From: Siphonodentalium dalli
Taxonomy: Eukaryota; Mollusca; Scaphopoda; Gadilida; Siphonodentaliidae
Reading direction: 5' to 3'
Length of the DNA stretch: 64,000 nucleotides
Assembly: GCA_032622095.1 (NCBI GenBank)
Contig: CP136064.1
Location: 5,449,512 to 5,513,511 of the forward strand
Part shown: positions 23,788 through 33,761 of the stretch, piece by piece
Numbering within the stretch: position 1 is the stretch's first letter
Layout of the letters: each line of letters starts with the position of its first letter
Made by a program: the position numbers and the translations under genes
Notes under the pieces: generated by a model
What the model was told of the DNA's origin: nothing
What the model saw: only the letters and a program-made list of their open reading frames with translations
The model's database searches: none

Positions 23788-24186
23788 TTAACCCTTTACC
23801 CAACAAAACGGCCAAAAACGGCCAAATAAAGCTTCAACAGCCTAAAATATCTTCGGTCTGTCTCAATAACACCATACAAATATGGATATCATTGGAACCG
23901 GTTCATTGACCACATTGTGATGGTTACAGTTATGCCATGTGCCAATGCATTCTCTTATATATGCGAGTCGACCATAGGTCGCCTCGCATATATAAGACAA
24001 TGCATTGGCCTAAAAAAAATAAAAAAATTTAATTTATAATATTTTTCTACATTCTTTGACAATTTTATCATTTTTAATATGTGTTAAGCTAATGCATTCT
24101 CTTATATATGCGAGGCGACCTATGGTCGACTCGCATATATAAGAGAATGCATTGGCACAGGGCCGTTCTGTTGGGTAAAGGGTTAA
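23788..24186 (-). mobile_element. Family B piggyBac-like MITE, copy 3
   Basis: Full length in reverse orientation: TTAA, the GGCCAAAAACGGCCAAATAA tail, both palindromes, then GGCCGTTCTGTTGGGTAAAG and TTAA. It is inserted in a copy of the sequence flanking the A element at 21833, inside TTAA of GTCTGTTTAA. Confidence 0.92.
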
Positions 24187-24532
24187 TGATAAATGATACG
24201 CCTTCGATACCAATCAAGATACTCCCATAGAATAGATGGACAAACAATAGACGATCTACTAAGTATATTGACATGCTTTTATTGAATATTTATCCGCGAT
24301 ATTTATTCACACCGGTTGATGCGATGCATATATATTCAATGTAATTCCAACCATAAAAACATATTGTTGTATACCACAAGAGGAATATAGCCTGAAACTA
24401 CTTCCTGCTGATGTTATTTGCCGAGAGCGATGACCTATATAAAGTTAACGATCCACTCCAGGTAATGGACAGATAATTACCAGTTTTTCATTAAACTTAA
24501 TCACAATAAATGTATTTCCAAGTACAGTAATG

Positions 24533-24776
24533 CCCTAATTAATCGACTCCATAACCACAGCAGAATTATGGGTAATTTTTCAGGATTTAGTCGGAAATAT
24601 GGCTTGTTGCCATTCATCGGAAAGCTCTCGGGGAGAGCTTTCCGATGAATGGCAACAAGCCATATTCCGGAGAGCTTTCCGATGAATGGCAACAAGCCAT
24701 ATTTCCGACTAAATCCTGAAAAATTACCCATAATTCTGCTGTGGTTATGGAGTCGATTAATTAGGGCATTACTGTA
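24533..24776. mobile_element. Family C MITE, complete with central duplication
   Basis: Long palindrome from TACAGTAATGCCC to GGGCATTACTGTA with a central partial repeat of GAGAGCTTTCCGATGAATGG (24631 and 24663). Confidence 0.92.
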
Positions 24777-25014
24777 TAGCAAATACAGAAACAACTTGCA
24801 TCATAGTCTAGTTTATCGAACTCATTGGTGGCACATATAGTCACATATTTCACTCAAAATCGGCTTGGTATGTCCTTCATGTAAGACTATATCCTAACCC
24901 TAACCCTAGTCAAAACCCTAAGTATAGCCATAACCCTGAACCTAACCCTAAACCTAACCCTAATACATATGGAGAAAGGGGGGGGGGGTATATATGTGTG
25001 TGGTTTTGTGTATT
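24777..25014. repeat. Short interstitial telomere-like stretch
   Basis: 24891-24964 contains several CCCTAA units broken by AGTC, GTATAGCC and similar interruptions. It reads as an old, degenerate insertion of telomeric DNA on the C-rich strand. A G-run of about ten follows at ~24980. CCTTCATGTAAG at 24873 is an inverted match to the 28-bp minisatellite that follows. Confidence 0.75.
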
Positions 25015-25178
25015 CTTACATGAAGGATATACCCTTGGCTTTCTTACATGAAGGATATACCCTTGGCTTTCTTACATGAAGGATATATCCTCGGCTTTCT
25101 TACATGAAGGATATATCCTCGGCTTTCTTACATGAAGGATATATCCTCGGCTTTCTTACATGAAGGATATACCTTCGG
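25015..25178. repeat. 28-bp minisatellite, six units
   Basis: CTTACATGAAGGATATACCC starts at 25015 and repeats every 28 bp (25043, 25071, 25099, 25127, 25155). Later units change ACCCTTGG to ATCCTCGG. No conserved spacers between identical repeats, so not CRISPR. Confidence 0.93.
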
Positions 25179-25313
25179 CAAAATATATCCTTGTGTCGTC
25201 CAAAACTCATACAATAAAAGATTCATAATTAAGATGCATGTTGTGTTTTGTCTATATAAATATTACTAGATACAAGGCTGTATGGAATCTTATCTTAACC
25301 TGTTCTTCATGTG

Positions 25314-25476
25314 TACAGTAATGCTCTAAGTAATCGACTTCTTAACCACAGCAGAATTATGGGTAAGCTGAGAGCTTTCCGATGAATGGCAACAAGCCAT
25401 ATTTCCGACTAAATCCTGAAAAGTTACCCATAATTCTGCTCTGGTTAAGAAGTTGATTACTTGGAGCATTACTGTA
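25314..25476. mobile_element. Family C MITE, GCTCTAAGTAATC variant
   Basis: TACAGTAATGCTCTAAGTAA to GGAGCATTACTGTA. Left arm is truncated after GAATTATGGGTAA; the right arm is complete. The variant terminus (GCTCTAAG instead of GCCCTAAA) is shared with the copy at 37997. Confidence 0.88.
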
Positions 25477-25676
25477 GTTCAGATAATAACTGGGCGGAAG
25501 GGGCAAGAGGGGGCACCGGCAGCCTAGTTTATCAGGTGCATGATGCATTATGGCTGACCATTTTTGTTTTGTACTTCGTCTTTGGTTAGGATTTTTTGCA
25601 CAAAATCACATCAGTCGATTGGACCAGCATCTAAAGCCATTTAGCAACGGAGAAGCAGGTTCCAGTCCTCAAAATA

Positions 25677-26440
25677 TAATGAGGCCCCCAGAGGGTGAAT
25701 TTAGTGATGCTACCCTGCACAGCATCACTAAATTCATCCTATGTGGACGTCATTTTGCATGGTCTCATCTGCTATGGGAGACCTAGACAAAGACTTAAGT
25801 TCCCAGATGGTGAAGATGGTGATGTGCACCCATTGGGCACCTCGATTATGTATTGTGTCGTCTGCCAATTTGGAAATTAAAAAACTTGTAATTTGATAAT
25901 AAAGATAATTTCCCGAGCAAGCCTGCAAATAGTGTGTCTGTCATTTGCAGAATGAGGTCCCCAGAGGGTGAATTTAGTGACGCTATCCCGCAAAGCGGGC
26001 TAGCATTACTAAATTCACCCTCTGGGGACCTCATTCTGCTTAGGCCCTCAACTGCTATGGTAAACCCAGAATCAGAATGAAATTCCCAGTTGAAGTTGGT
26101 GATGTTCACCCATTGGGCACCTCGATTATGAATTTTATCTTTTGAAAATTAGGGGATATAGAAACTTCCCAGAAGCGAAAAAGTAACTAAAACCAATGTT
26201 AATTTGATACAATAGATACTTCCCAGAAGATGAGGCCTAAGCAGAATGAGGTCTCCAGAGGGTGAATTTGGTGATGCTAGCCCACTGTGCGGGATAGCAT
26301 CACTAAATTCACCCTCTGGGGACCTCATTCTGCAAATGACAGACACGCTATGGCAGGCTTGTTCCCGAGAAGATGAGGCCAAAGCAGAATGAGCTCCTCA
26401 GAGGGTGAATTTAGTGATGCTAGCCTGCTGTGCGGGATCC
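25677..26440 (-). mobile_element. Family A MITE (older) split by a second A copy
   Basis: Hairpin at 25677-25755, core of the variant type (CCCAGATGGTGAAGATGGTG, CTGCCAATTTGGAAATT) to 25917, interrupted by another A element, then resuming at AGATGAGGCCAAAGCAGAATG and ending inside its second hairpin at GCGGG (26439). The resumed part matches the core-to-hairpin junction of other copies. Confidence 0.85.
25910..26369 (-). mobile_element. Family A MITE, complete, with perfect 8-bp TSD
   Basis: The element is 25918-26361 (444 bp), from CAAGCCTGCAAATAGTGTGT to CTATGGCAGGCTTG. It is flanked on both sides by TTCCCGAG (25910-25917 and 26362-26369). Hairpins at ~25950-26038 and ~26243-26335 flank a ~200-bp core. 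An 8-bp duplication fits hAT, P or Merlin superfamilies; the TIR does not decide between them. Confidence 0.95.
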
Positions 26441-27645
26441 TCCATCAACAAAAGTGACATGATATGGCCTAGCTAGCAGGTGTGACATAACTACACATGC
26501 CCCATAACATAACTACCAATGCCCCATTATATTCGTATAGCACCAATTGTATAGTATACCCATGCTACGTATAGTAGAATCCAAATTCGAATATCAGTGC
26601 TCGGTTCCTTACAGAAACCTCACACATCTTAATCACAGCCCAGACCAGCACACAATGAAGTCGATCCCCCAAAATATGGTCATAGGGAAGGACCATAACG
26701 GCAGAGCCAATGCCGATGTGTATTACCAAATACCTCATCGAATATTCATCCCAAATAGTATATAAGGAACAACTACACCCCCGACACATCATGCTTTACT
26801 TTACTCATTTCATCTTGAGGTTCTGATACCTATCCGAGCATCACCTCTCATTCGGGTGCTTCATTCCACCACTTAGTTTGTATACCTTGATTGTGTACTA
26901 TCTTCTACTTCATACATTAAAGATTGGTATCTATATCTATGTGTCGTCATTGCTTTCTTGTTGTGGATTTCCCTCCTTTAAGTGAGGAGCACCCCATTAT
27001 AATGGGTATAAAAATAATGGAAGTAAAAATAAGTCAAATAAGACCAGGTAAAACTACAGTAATGATAAAATGGTTGGTAAAATTGTGGTACTAGTGAGTT
27101 AAAAGATTTGTGTGTGCGTAAGGTTGCACTTAAAAACTTTTAAGTTGAGCTTTCATATGTACATATGTACATGTATATTTTTGTTTTGTTTTTAAGATTG
27201 GTATAGTTAAAATTGTCATGTTGACAATAATATTTACAGGTAGTTGTTTTGCCTGTACAGCTCGGCTAGTTTGTCATTTTATATGTGCTTGTCTGCTTCT
27301 GTTTTCAAAGTGTTTACTCTATGCACATGGAGTATACCCATGCTACGTATAGTAGAATCCAAATTCGAATATCAGTGCTCGGTTCCTTACAGAAACCGTC
27401 ATTACACCACAGCAGTCGAAAAAAAACAATAAATCACATACACGGAACCAAACTCCGTCCCGCTCCCCTGCTGCTCAACTCATCCAGTCTAAATGTGAAG
27501 ACAGATCACCCTTTTAGCTGAATAACCCCTCAAGTTTATAATTTGATAGTTATAAACCTCCTACAGACGTCATTCTCCATAAATGTGTGTACTCCCGGCT
27601 CCTCCGCTTCCGGTCAGTCTGCGTTATCAAGACAGATGACCTGAC
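26441..27645. other. Low-copy stretch with an exact 67-bp direct repeat
   Basis: 26553-26619 and 27331-27397 are identical over 67 bp (AGTATACCCATGCTACGTAT to GTTCCTTACAGAAACC). Around the first copy are TGTGACATAACTACACATGC at ~26480 and ACATTAAAGATTGGTATC at ~26916. That arrangement resembles an LTR with a polyadenylation region, but no 5-bp target duplication or CA end could be fixed. No coding gene recognised. Confidence 0.5.
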
Positions 27646-27780
27646 ATGTACGACGAGATCCGCGTTATTCCCTGTGATCCACAGGTAAATAGATCAAGTC
27701 AGACAGAAATAACAATGAGTAATATTAAACCATCCATTATCGAGGGAAGACATATAATCAATGAAGGCTCCAGGCCAGGG
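27646..27780. repeat. Paralogous empty site of a family A insertion
   Basis: ATCAAGACAGATG at ~27629 through CCATTATCGAGG and ATATAATCAATGAAGGCTC parallels 28717-29300. At 27672-27679 it has one CTGTGATC where the other copy has CTGTGATT, a 450-bp A element and CTGTGATT again. Confidence 0.88.
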
Positions 27781-28332
27781 CTAGCGTTATGGCTAGGGCT
27801 AGGGTTAAGGCTAGGGTTAGGGTTAGGGTTAGATTTAGGGCTAGGGTTAGGGCTAGGGTTAGGGTTAGGGTTAGATTTAGGGCTAGAGTTAGGGCTAGGG
27901 TTAGGGTTAGGGTTAGATTTAGGGCTAGGGTTAGGGTTAGGGTTAGATTTAGGGCTAGGGTTAGGGTTAGGGTTAGATTTAGGGCTAGGGTTAGGGCTAG
28001 GGTTAGGGTTAGATTTAGGGCTAGGGTTAAGGCTAGGGTTAGGGTTAGATTTAGGGCTAGGGTTAGGGTTAGGGTTAGATTTAGGGCTAGGGTTAGGGCT
28101 AGGGTTAGGGTTAGGGTTAGCCGGTTAGGGCCAGGGTTAGGGTTATGGTTAGGGTTAGTGTTAGGGATAGTGTTAGGGCCGGGTTAGGGATAGGGTTAGG
28201 GTTAGATTTAGGGCTAGATTTAGGGCTAGGATTAGGGTTAGCCATTTAGGGCCAGGGTTATGGTTAGGGTTAGGGTTAGATTTAGGGCTAGGGTTAGGGC
28301 TAGGATTAGGGTTAGGGTTAGGGCTAGGGTGA
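27779..28332 (+). repeat. Interstitial telomeric (TTAGGG)-derived array, ~550 bp
   Basis: Degenerate TTAGGG with recurring variants GGGCTA and GATTTA. In 27830-28100 the variants are ordered: blocks such as TTAGATTTAGGGCTAGGG recur every ~48 or ~60 bp, showing secondary tandem duplication within the array. Later units become irregular (GCCGGTTAGGGCCAGGG and GCCATTTAGGGCCAGGG). Unique sequence continues on both sides, so this is internal, not a chromosome end. Long open frames across it are artefacts. Confidence 0.95.
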
Positions 28333-28756
28333 CCCATTCAAAACAGAAATCTTGAGAGGCGTGGACTAGCAAATGCTAGACTGGTATGTTGTAAACAACG
28401 TGGTGGCATTTCTAACAAAATTTCACTTTGTAGGGTCTCCCAGCGCTGAGTGTTTTGCTTATCGCACACTCTTTACATACTGTTTGTATACATAACATGT
28501 TGTTTGTTTACATAACACAGGGTACCACCATGACAATGTATAAACTGTATTGTTCTTACTTATTATAATTGTTTTATAAATGGGCTCTTGTATTGCATAA
28601 TACATATTGGATCATAGAAGGCTGATTTAGGGTGTAAAATAAACTTTGCAATCATGACTTATCCCTGATAACAGTCTACTTATCAATAATTTTCCAAACG
28701 GGAGAAGTTCCAGGAGTGTTATCAAGACAGATGGACTGACACAACAATGTGATTCG
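28333..28756. other. Low-copy stretch
   Basis: No gene recognised. The last ~60 bp (GGGAGAAGTTCCAGGAGTGT then ATCAAGACAGATGG) are paralogous to 27590-27650 and form the left flank of the next A element. Confidence 0.45.
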
Positions 28757-29222
28757 CTGTGATTCAAGCCTTGAAATAGGGTGTCTGTCATTTGCAGAAT
28801 GAGGTCCCCAGAGGGTGAATTTAGTGATGCTATCCCGCACAGCGGGCTAGCATCACCAAATTCACCCTCTGGAGACCTCATTCTGCTTAGGCCTCATCTT
28901 CTGGGACGTATCTGTATAGTATCAAATTAACATTGTTTTTAGTTACATTTCCCTTCTAGGAAGTTTCTATATCCCCTAATTTGCAGAAGATAAAATCCAT
29001 AATTGAGGTGCCCAATGGGTGAACATCAAGAACCTCAACTGGGAAAGTACAATTTGATCCCTAAGGTCTGCCATAGCAGTTGACGGCCTTAAAGCAGAAT
29101 GAGGACCCAGAGGGTGAATTTAGTGATGCTATCCTGCTATGCGGGGTAGCATCACTAAATTCACCCTCTGGGGACCTCATTCTGCAAATGACAGGCACAC
29201 TATTTCAAGGCTTGCTGTGATT
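28757..29222 (+). mobile_element. Family A MITE, reference copy with TSD and empty site
   Basis: The element is 28765-29214 (450 bp) with CAAGCCTTGAAATAGGGTGT on the left and CACACTATTTCAAGGCTTG on the right. CTGTGATT duplicates at 28757-28764 and 29215-29222. Left hairpin 28795-28887 has arms GCAGAATGAGGTCCCCAGAG / CTCTGGAGACCTCATTCTGC with a CTATCCCGCACAGCGGGCTAG apex; right hairpin 29094-29188 has the same plan. The ~200-bp core contains TTAACATTGTTTTTAGTTAC. The element is all terminal structure and noncoding core. Confidence 0.96.
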
Positions 29223-29297
29223 CACAGGTTAGACAGACATATAATAACACCCAGTAACATTAAACCATCAATTATCAAGGAGCGATATAATCAATTA

Positions 29298-29497
29298 GGC
29301 TCGAGGCCTGCAAGGACTCTCTGGTTCCGCCATGATCATGGTATAAAGGCTCGAAGCTTGAACAGACTCTCTGGTTCCGCCATGATCATGGTATGAAGGC
29401 TCGAGGCCTGCACGGACTCTCTGGTTCCGCCATGATCATGGTATGAAGGCTCGAGGCCTGCACGGACTCTCTGGTTCCGCCATGATCATGGTCTGGA
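29298..29497 (+). repeat. 50-bp minisatellite, four units
   Basis: GGCTCGAGGCCTGCACGGAC, then CTCTGGTTCCGCCATGATCA, then TGGTATGAA. Units start at 29298, 29348, 29398 and 29448. The first two are diverged and the last two nearly identical. The start is paralogous to AGGCTCCAGGCC at ~27767. Confidence 0.93.
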
Positions 29498-30274
29498 AGG
29501 TCTCATGCATGCCACTCAGAAATAAAGTTTGGAGCCACTATATCATTTCCTTTATTTTGACAGGGATACTTACATGAAGGCCACATCAATATTAGAGCCT
29601 GGTTTTTATATGAACAGTTGGGTGGAAAAAAAAGTTAAAACGCAGCAACAGAAGCGAAAAAGTTATTTTTTTTAATATTCATCACTCCCAAATAATTGAC
29701 AAACAGTGGAAAATCTTCGACTGAATGAATACACTGCATATAACCATATTATGGTGCAGAGACCCGATTAATACACTGCATATAACCATATTATTGTAAA
29801 GAGACATCATTTTGATGTGATTTTATTGGACAAGAAACAATATTTGTAGAGAATTGCAGCAGTTCGTATTTGCCCAGACCTCTCCATATTTACGGACTAA
29901 ACTATTCCGAATTGCCGGATGTTGACACAATCAATCGCAGGCACTCCCGTTCTTCTGTTTTATTATAGGGCTCTCCGTCATATTGTTTTATTATAGGGCT
30001 CTCCGTCATACTGGCAGAGTGGTTTGGAGCTTACGTGATTTTAATGATTTATGTACGAGGGTGAGAGCAAAGATGGCAGATGGTTTGGTTTTTGGGGTTT
30101 ATGGTTGTTTCAGCAGCTATGCCATATCACGACGCTGTCAGATGTATTGTCAGATACTAGGTCATATAACGTTGCCAGTTTTACAGATGGGGGAAAGACC
30201 GTGCTGAGGTAAATCACATCACTGCATGTAGAAACCACAGACACTCAGGAAGAAACTAACAAGTCGGGTTAATG
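29498..30274. other. Low-copy stretch with two small tandem pairs
   Basis: ACACTGCATATAACCATATT is repeated at 29730 and 29772, and TTTTATTATAGGGCTCTCCG at about 29958 and 29985. No gene or RNA recognised. Confidence 0.45.
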
Positions 30275-30383
30275 TACAGTAATTCCCTAAATAATCGACT
30301 CCTTAACCACAGCAGAATTATGGGTAATTTTTCAGGATTTAGTCGGAAATATGGCTTGTTGCCATTCATTGGAAAGCTCTCTC
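30275..30383 (+). mobile_element. Family C MITE, solo left arm
   Basis: TACAGTAATTCCCTAAATAA through CATTGGAAAGCTCTCTCAC. The second arm is missing. Confidence 0.85.
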
Positions 30384-30439
30384 ACATAATAAATTATTAC
30401 TGGACCAATTACTTGTATCTTCCCTATGCATAGCTCACA

Positions 30440-30549
30440 ATTAAATCTGCATTCATTGGGATTCGAACCACCTTTGCCATTATTGCTGGATGATTTATTT
30501 TGGCCTAGTGTGCCATGCATCTTATCAACTGAGGCACCAGGGGTGGGGC
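30440..30549 (-). ncRNA. tRNA-related pol III promoter-like sequence (SINE head?)
   Basis: On the minus strand TGCCTCAGTTGATAAG resembles a tRNA A box, and about 55 nt downstream GGTTCGAATCC is a perfect B box. The 5' acceptor and anticodon arms do not pair convincingly, so a functional tRNA is unlikely. A tRNA-derived SINE head or decayed tRNA copy fits. Only one copy is in the window, so mobility cannot be judged here. Confidence 0.45.
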
Positions 30550-30724
30550 TAAAAATGATGGATCCTACTTTATGTCTTTATCGTTGTGGTAAAAAAAACC
30601 AGATTGAAGTTTACATTGTCATTTCAGCCAACAAATACAATTTCAACAATTTCTTAATTAGTCCATATTTTCATTCCATGGAGTAAAATATAAATTCACC
30701 AATTAGCCCTTTCTATACTATACA

Positions 30725-31051
30725 ATGAACATCTACAACTACCCAAGCAGTGCCTCCGACATACTAAGACAGCTGCAATGGCCTACTCTAGAACAGCGGC
30801 GTTTGTACCAATCACTTGTCATGTTCTATAAAATAAAAAACAACATTGTCAACATACGAGACACCGCTCCCCTCACAACATCGAGAGGTCATAAATTTGT
30901 GTTCTTTTATACTGGACCCAAATACATCCGCACCTCATTCTACCCTCGCACTATCCTTGCATGGAGTTCTCTCGACCCTTCTATTGCTACCCTCACAGAC
31001 CTGGACAAATTCAAATCTACTCTCTATAACGACCACTTTAAACTCCCATAA
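30725..31051 (+). pseudogene. 3' fragment of a non-LTR retrotransposon reverse transcriptase ORF
   Basis: The 108-residue frame contains a conserved RT C-terminal pattern: SASDILRQLQWPTLEQRR near residues 8-25, then LVMFYKIKNNIV, then YIRTSFYPRTILAWSSLDPS and a DKFKS motif near the end. This is the tail of CR1/L2/Jockey-like non-LTR RT proteins, beyond the catalytic fingers and palm. The catalytic YADD region, endonuclease and ORF1 are absent, and an in-frame TAG lies ~20 bp upstream, so it is a 5'-truncated dead copy. The ATG is only the first Met in the fragment. Family assignment is from remembered motif patterns. Confidence 0.85.
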
Positions 31052-31210
31052 CCAACCTGTACCAAATCTGAGTTTTATCATGTTTTTAAATATAATCCAA
31101 AATTCACCAAAAATATTGCACAAAATTGTATAGTTACACCTCATGCGCCTCCTTTAAAACTTCAGCATAATGAAGGTTAGGAGAAACCTATAGATAGATA
31201 GATAGATAAA
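31052..31210 (+). mobile_element. 3' UTR and GATA tail of the non-LTR fragment
   Basis: Following the RT stop, AT-rich sequence ends AAGGTTAGGAGAAACCTATA and (GATA)4-5 at ~31190-31207. A short tandem tail is a usual 3' terminus for CR1/L2-like elements. Confidence 0.65.
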
Positions 31211-31252
31211 TACTCATTGATGATTAGTTATACCATGTTCAGATAATATGTT

Positions 31253-31661
31253 TTAACCCTTTACCCAACAAACCGGCCAAAACCGGCCAAATAAAGCTTC
31301 AACAGCCTAAATTATCTTCGGTCTGTCTCAATAGAACCATACAAATATGGATATCATTGGAACCGGCTCCTTGACCACATTGTGATAGTTACAGTTATGC
31401 CCTGTGCCAATGCATTCTCTTATATATGCGAGTCGACCATAGGTCGCCTCGCATATATAAGAGAATGCATTGGCCTAAAAAAAATATTTTTTTAACACTT
31501 TTTACCATTTTTTCTTACATTCTTTAACAATTTTATAATTTTTAATGTGTTAAGCCAATGCATTCTCTTATATATGCGAGGCGACCTATGGTCGACTCGC
31601 TGCACTCGCATATATAAGAGAATGCATTGGCACAGGGCCGTTCTGTTGGGTAAAGGGTTAA
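31253..31661 (-). mobile_element. Family B piggyBac-like MITE, copy 4
   Basis: Full-length copy, TTAA-flanked. The second palindrome has a small internal duplication (TCGACTCGCTGCACTCGCAT near 31592), which disrupts one arm. Confidence 0.92.
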
Positions 31662-31753
31662 AAAAACAACGCTTATTATCTGAACATTTCCCTCCTAGAA
31701 ATATTATTCCTTCTGCACTTTTATTATCTGTCGTCTGCTTTTATTACCTGAAT

Positions 31754-32116
31754 GGGCTAGCATCACTAAATTCACCCTCTGGGGACCTCATTCTGCTTAG
31801 GCTGTCAACTGCTATGGCAGAACTAGGATCAGATTGTACTTTCCCAATTGAGGTTGGTGATGTTCACCCATTGGGCACCTCAATTATGGATTTTATCTTC
31901 TGCAAATTAGGGGATATAGAAACTTCCCAGAAGGGAAAACTAAAAAACAATGTTAATTTGATACTGTATATACTTCCCAGAAGATGAGGCCTAAGAAGAA
32001 TGAGGTCTACAGAGGGTGAATTTGGTGATGCTAGCCCACTGTGCGGGATAGCATCACTAAATTCACCCTCTGGGGACCTCATTATGCAAATGACAGGCAC
32101 GCTATTTGCAGGCTTG
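31754..32116 (-). mobile_element. Family A MITE, left hairpin half lost
   Basis: Begins in the inner arm of the left hairpin (GGGCTAGCATCACTAAATTC). Core and right hairpin are complete and it ends GCTATTTGCAGGCTTG. Confidence 0.82.
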
Positions 32117-32394
32117 GTGACATTAAAATATCACATACCCCAAATACTATCTGATTTACGCAAATCTGTCTGTCGATTTGTGCTATAATTCAGTGATTTG
32201 TGCTGTAACTCAGTGCTGCATGGTTTGACACGCAAGCTTTCACAGCAGTACTCTCTTCAAATGATTATCTTGTTTTAGACACGTCATAAATTTAAATAAA
32301 TTATCAATAGCACAACAAGCCAAGCTGAAAGTTGTTTGGAAATATAGGATATTTCTGAAGCTGAAGTTTGATAATCCTTGGCAATTAACCCTTT

Positions 32395-32771
32395 ACCCAA
32401 CAGAAGGGCCCTGTGCCAATGCATTCTCTTATATATGCGAGTCGACCATAGGTCGCCTCGCATATATAAGAGAATGCATTGGCTTAACACATTCAAAATT
32501 ATAAAATTGTTAAAGATTGTAAGAAAAAATGGTAAAAAGTTTTTTTTAGGCCAATGCATTCTCTTATATATGCGAGGCGACCTATGGTCGACTCGCATAT
32601 ATAAGAGAATGCATTGGCACAGGGTATAACTGTAACTATCACAATGTGGTCCAGGAGCCGGTTCCAATGATATCCATATTTGTATGGTTCTATTGAGACA
32701 GACCGAAGATATTTTAGGCTGTTGAAGCTTTATTTGGCCGGTTTTGGCCGGTTTGTTGGGTAAAGGGTTAA
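32395..32771 (+). mobile_element. Family B piggyBac-like MITE, copy 5
   Basis: TTAA to TTAA with both palindromes; the spacer between palindromes is shortened relative to copy 2 (the TGTTAAAAAAAGA part is missing). Confidence 0.92.
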
Positions 32772-33761
32772 GGCCCTGTGAATCAGGAGTTTACATTTCA
32801 AAACAAATCTCGAATCGAATCAGGCAAAAGATTCGAAATCGCATTAAATCTCGAATTGAATCATTAATTGTGATATGAAGATAGACGTTAAAAGTCTGCA
32901 TGAAGGTAGACATTAAAAGCGTGATGATATCACAGACCCAAATATTAAGTGATTTATGTAAATCCACTTGATAAATGTCACACATCGTCCATCAATGCTT
33001 CCATCATTTGTCAGCTTTATTGGGAATCTCAAAAAACCTTGACCGAAAGCCCACTCATTGTTAATAGTCCGCGGTTCTCACGAGGGGGCGTTACAAGAAA
33101 TATGCTGGAGTGGTTGCTAATAGCACTCATCCAAATTAACATCTTATGTTTAAAGATCAGACTTTGACTTGACAATGAGAAGATATCAGGACTAATTTCT
33201 CTGTGATTTATGCAAATCCATCGGTTGTTTTGAGGTATAATTCTTCACCCCATTCGAAACACAGTCACCAGCGTCATTTTCTTCACATGGTTATCCCCCT
33301 TTAGACTCCATAAACGTCACATATCAAGCATACAATTCGTCATATGTCAGCTTTATTGGGGATCTCACAAAACCCTGGCTTAAATCCCACTCATAGTCAA
33401 TAGACCAAGGTTAGGCACAGAGACATAACAGGAGGCGGAAACATCAGAGGAAAAATTAGTCTGTTTAAAAACACAACGCTGATCTATTTAAGCCCGTATA
33501 ATATGTTTCTTGTATGCTCAAGAGATAGCAGTATAATTAACCAATGAAAATTAACATACAAAGATCAGACATATAGACGTAATTACTGGAATAAGTTGCA
33601 GCAATGAGAACTGTCTTTCGATTATTTATGCTGACCCAAATATAACAAGCAGTCGCAGGCGGCGGTATCCCCCGCCGAATTGTGCAGTTGGGGAAGTGCA
33701 TTCTCAATAATGTTTACATTCTCAGTATGCTCTAAACAAGAGGTGGGATTGTGTCAAAAAG
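32772..33761. repeat. Low-copy stretch with diverged ~255-300 bp duplicates
   Basis: TTTATGCAAATCCA.. and TGTCAGCTTTATTGGG.ATCTCA recur at about 32952/33002 and 33206/33346, followed by a CCCACTCAT..AATAGNCC match, so 32950-33080 and 33205-33410 are paralogous. No gene recognised. Confidence 0.6.

Noticed and set aside
24501-24840. Recurring peptide MNGNKPYFRLNPEKLPIILLW
   Set aside because: It is a translation of the family C arm, appears on both strands because the element is a palindrome, and changes frame between copies.
24891-24964. Chromosome end
   Set aside because: The telomere-like units are few, degenerate and flanked on both sides by ordinary sequence.
26480-27000. Solo LTR of a retrotransposon
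   Set aside because: TG-like start and polyadenylation-like region are suggestive, but no matching CA end with a 4-6-bp target duplication could be fixed.
27646-28187. Long open frames encoding (GL)n / (RV)n proteins
   Set aside because: They are translations of the TTAGGG-derived array in two frames; period-6 repeats without stops always stay open.
32284-32667. Recurring peptide QCILLYMRVDHRSPRIYKRMHW
   Set aside because: Translation of the shared B/F/G palindrome; present in both directions with no coding context.
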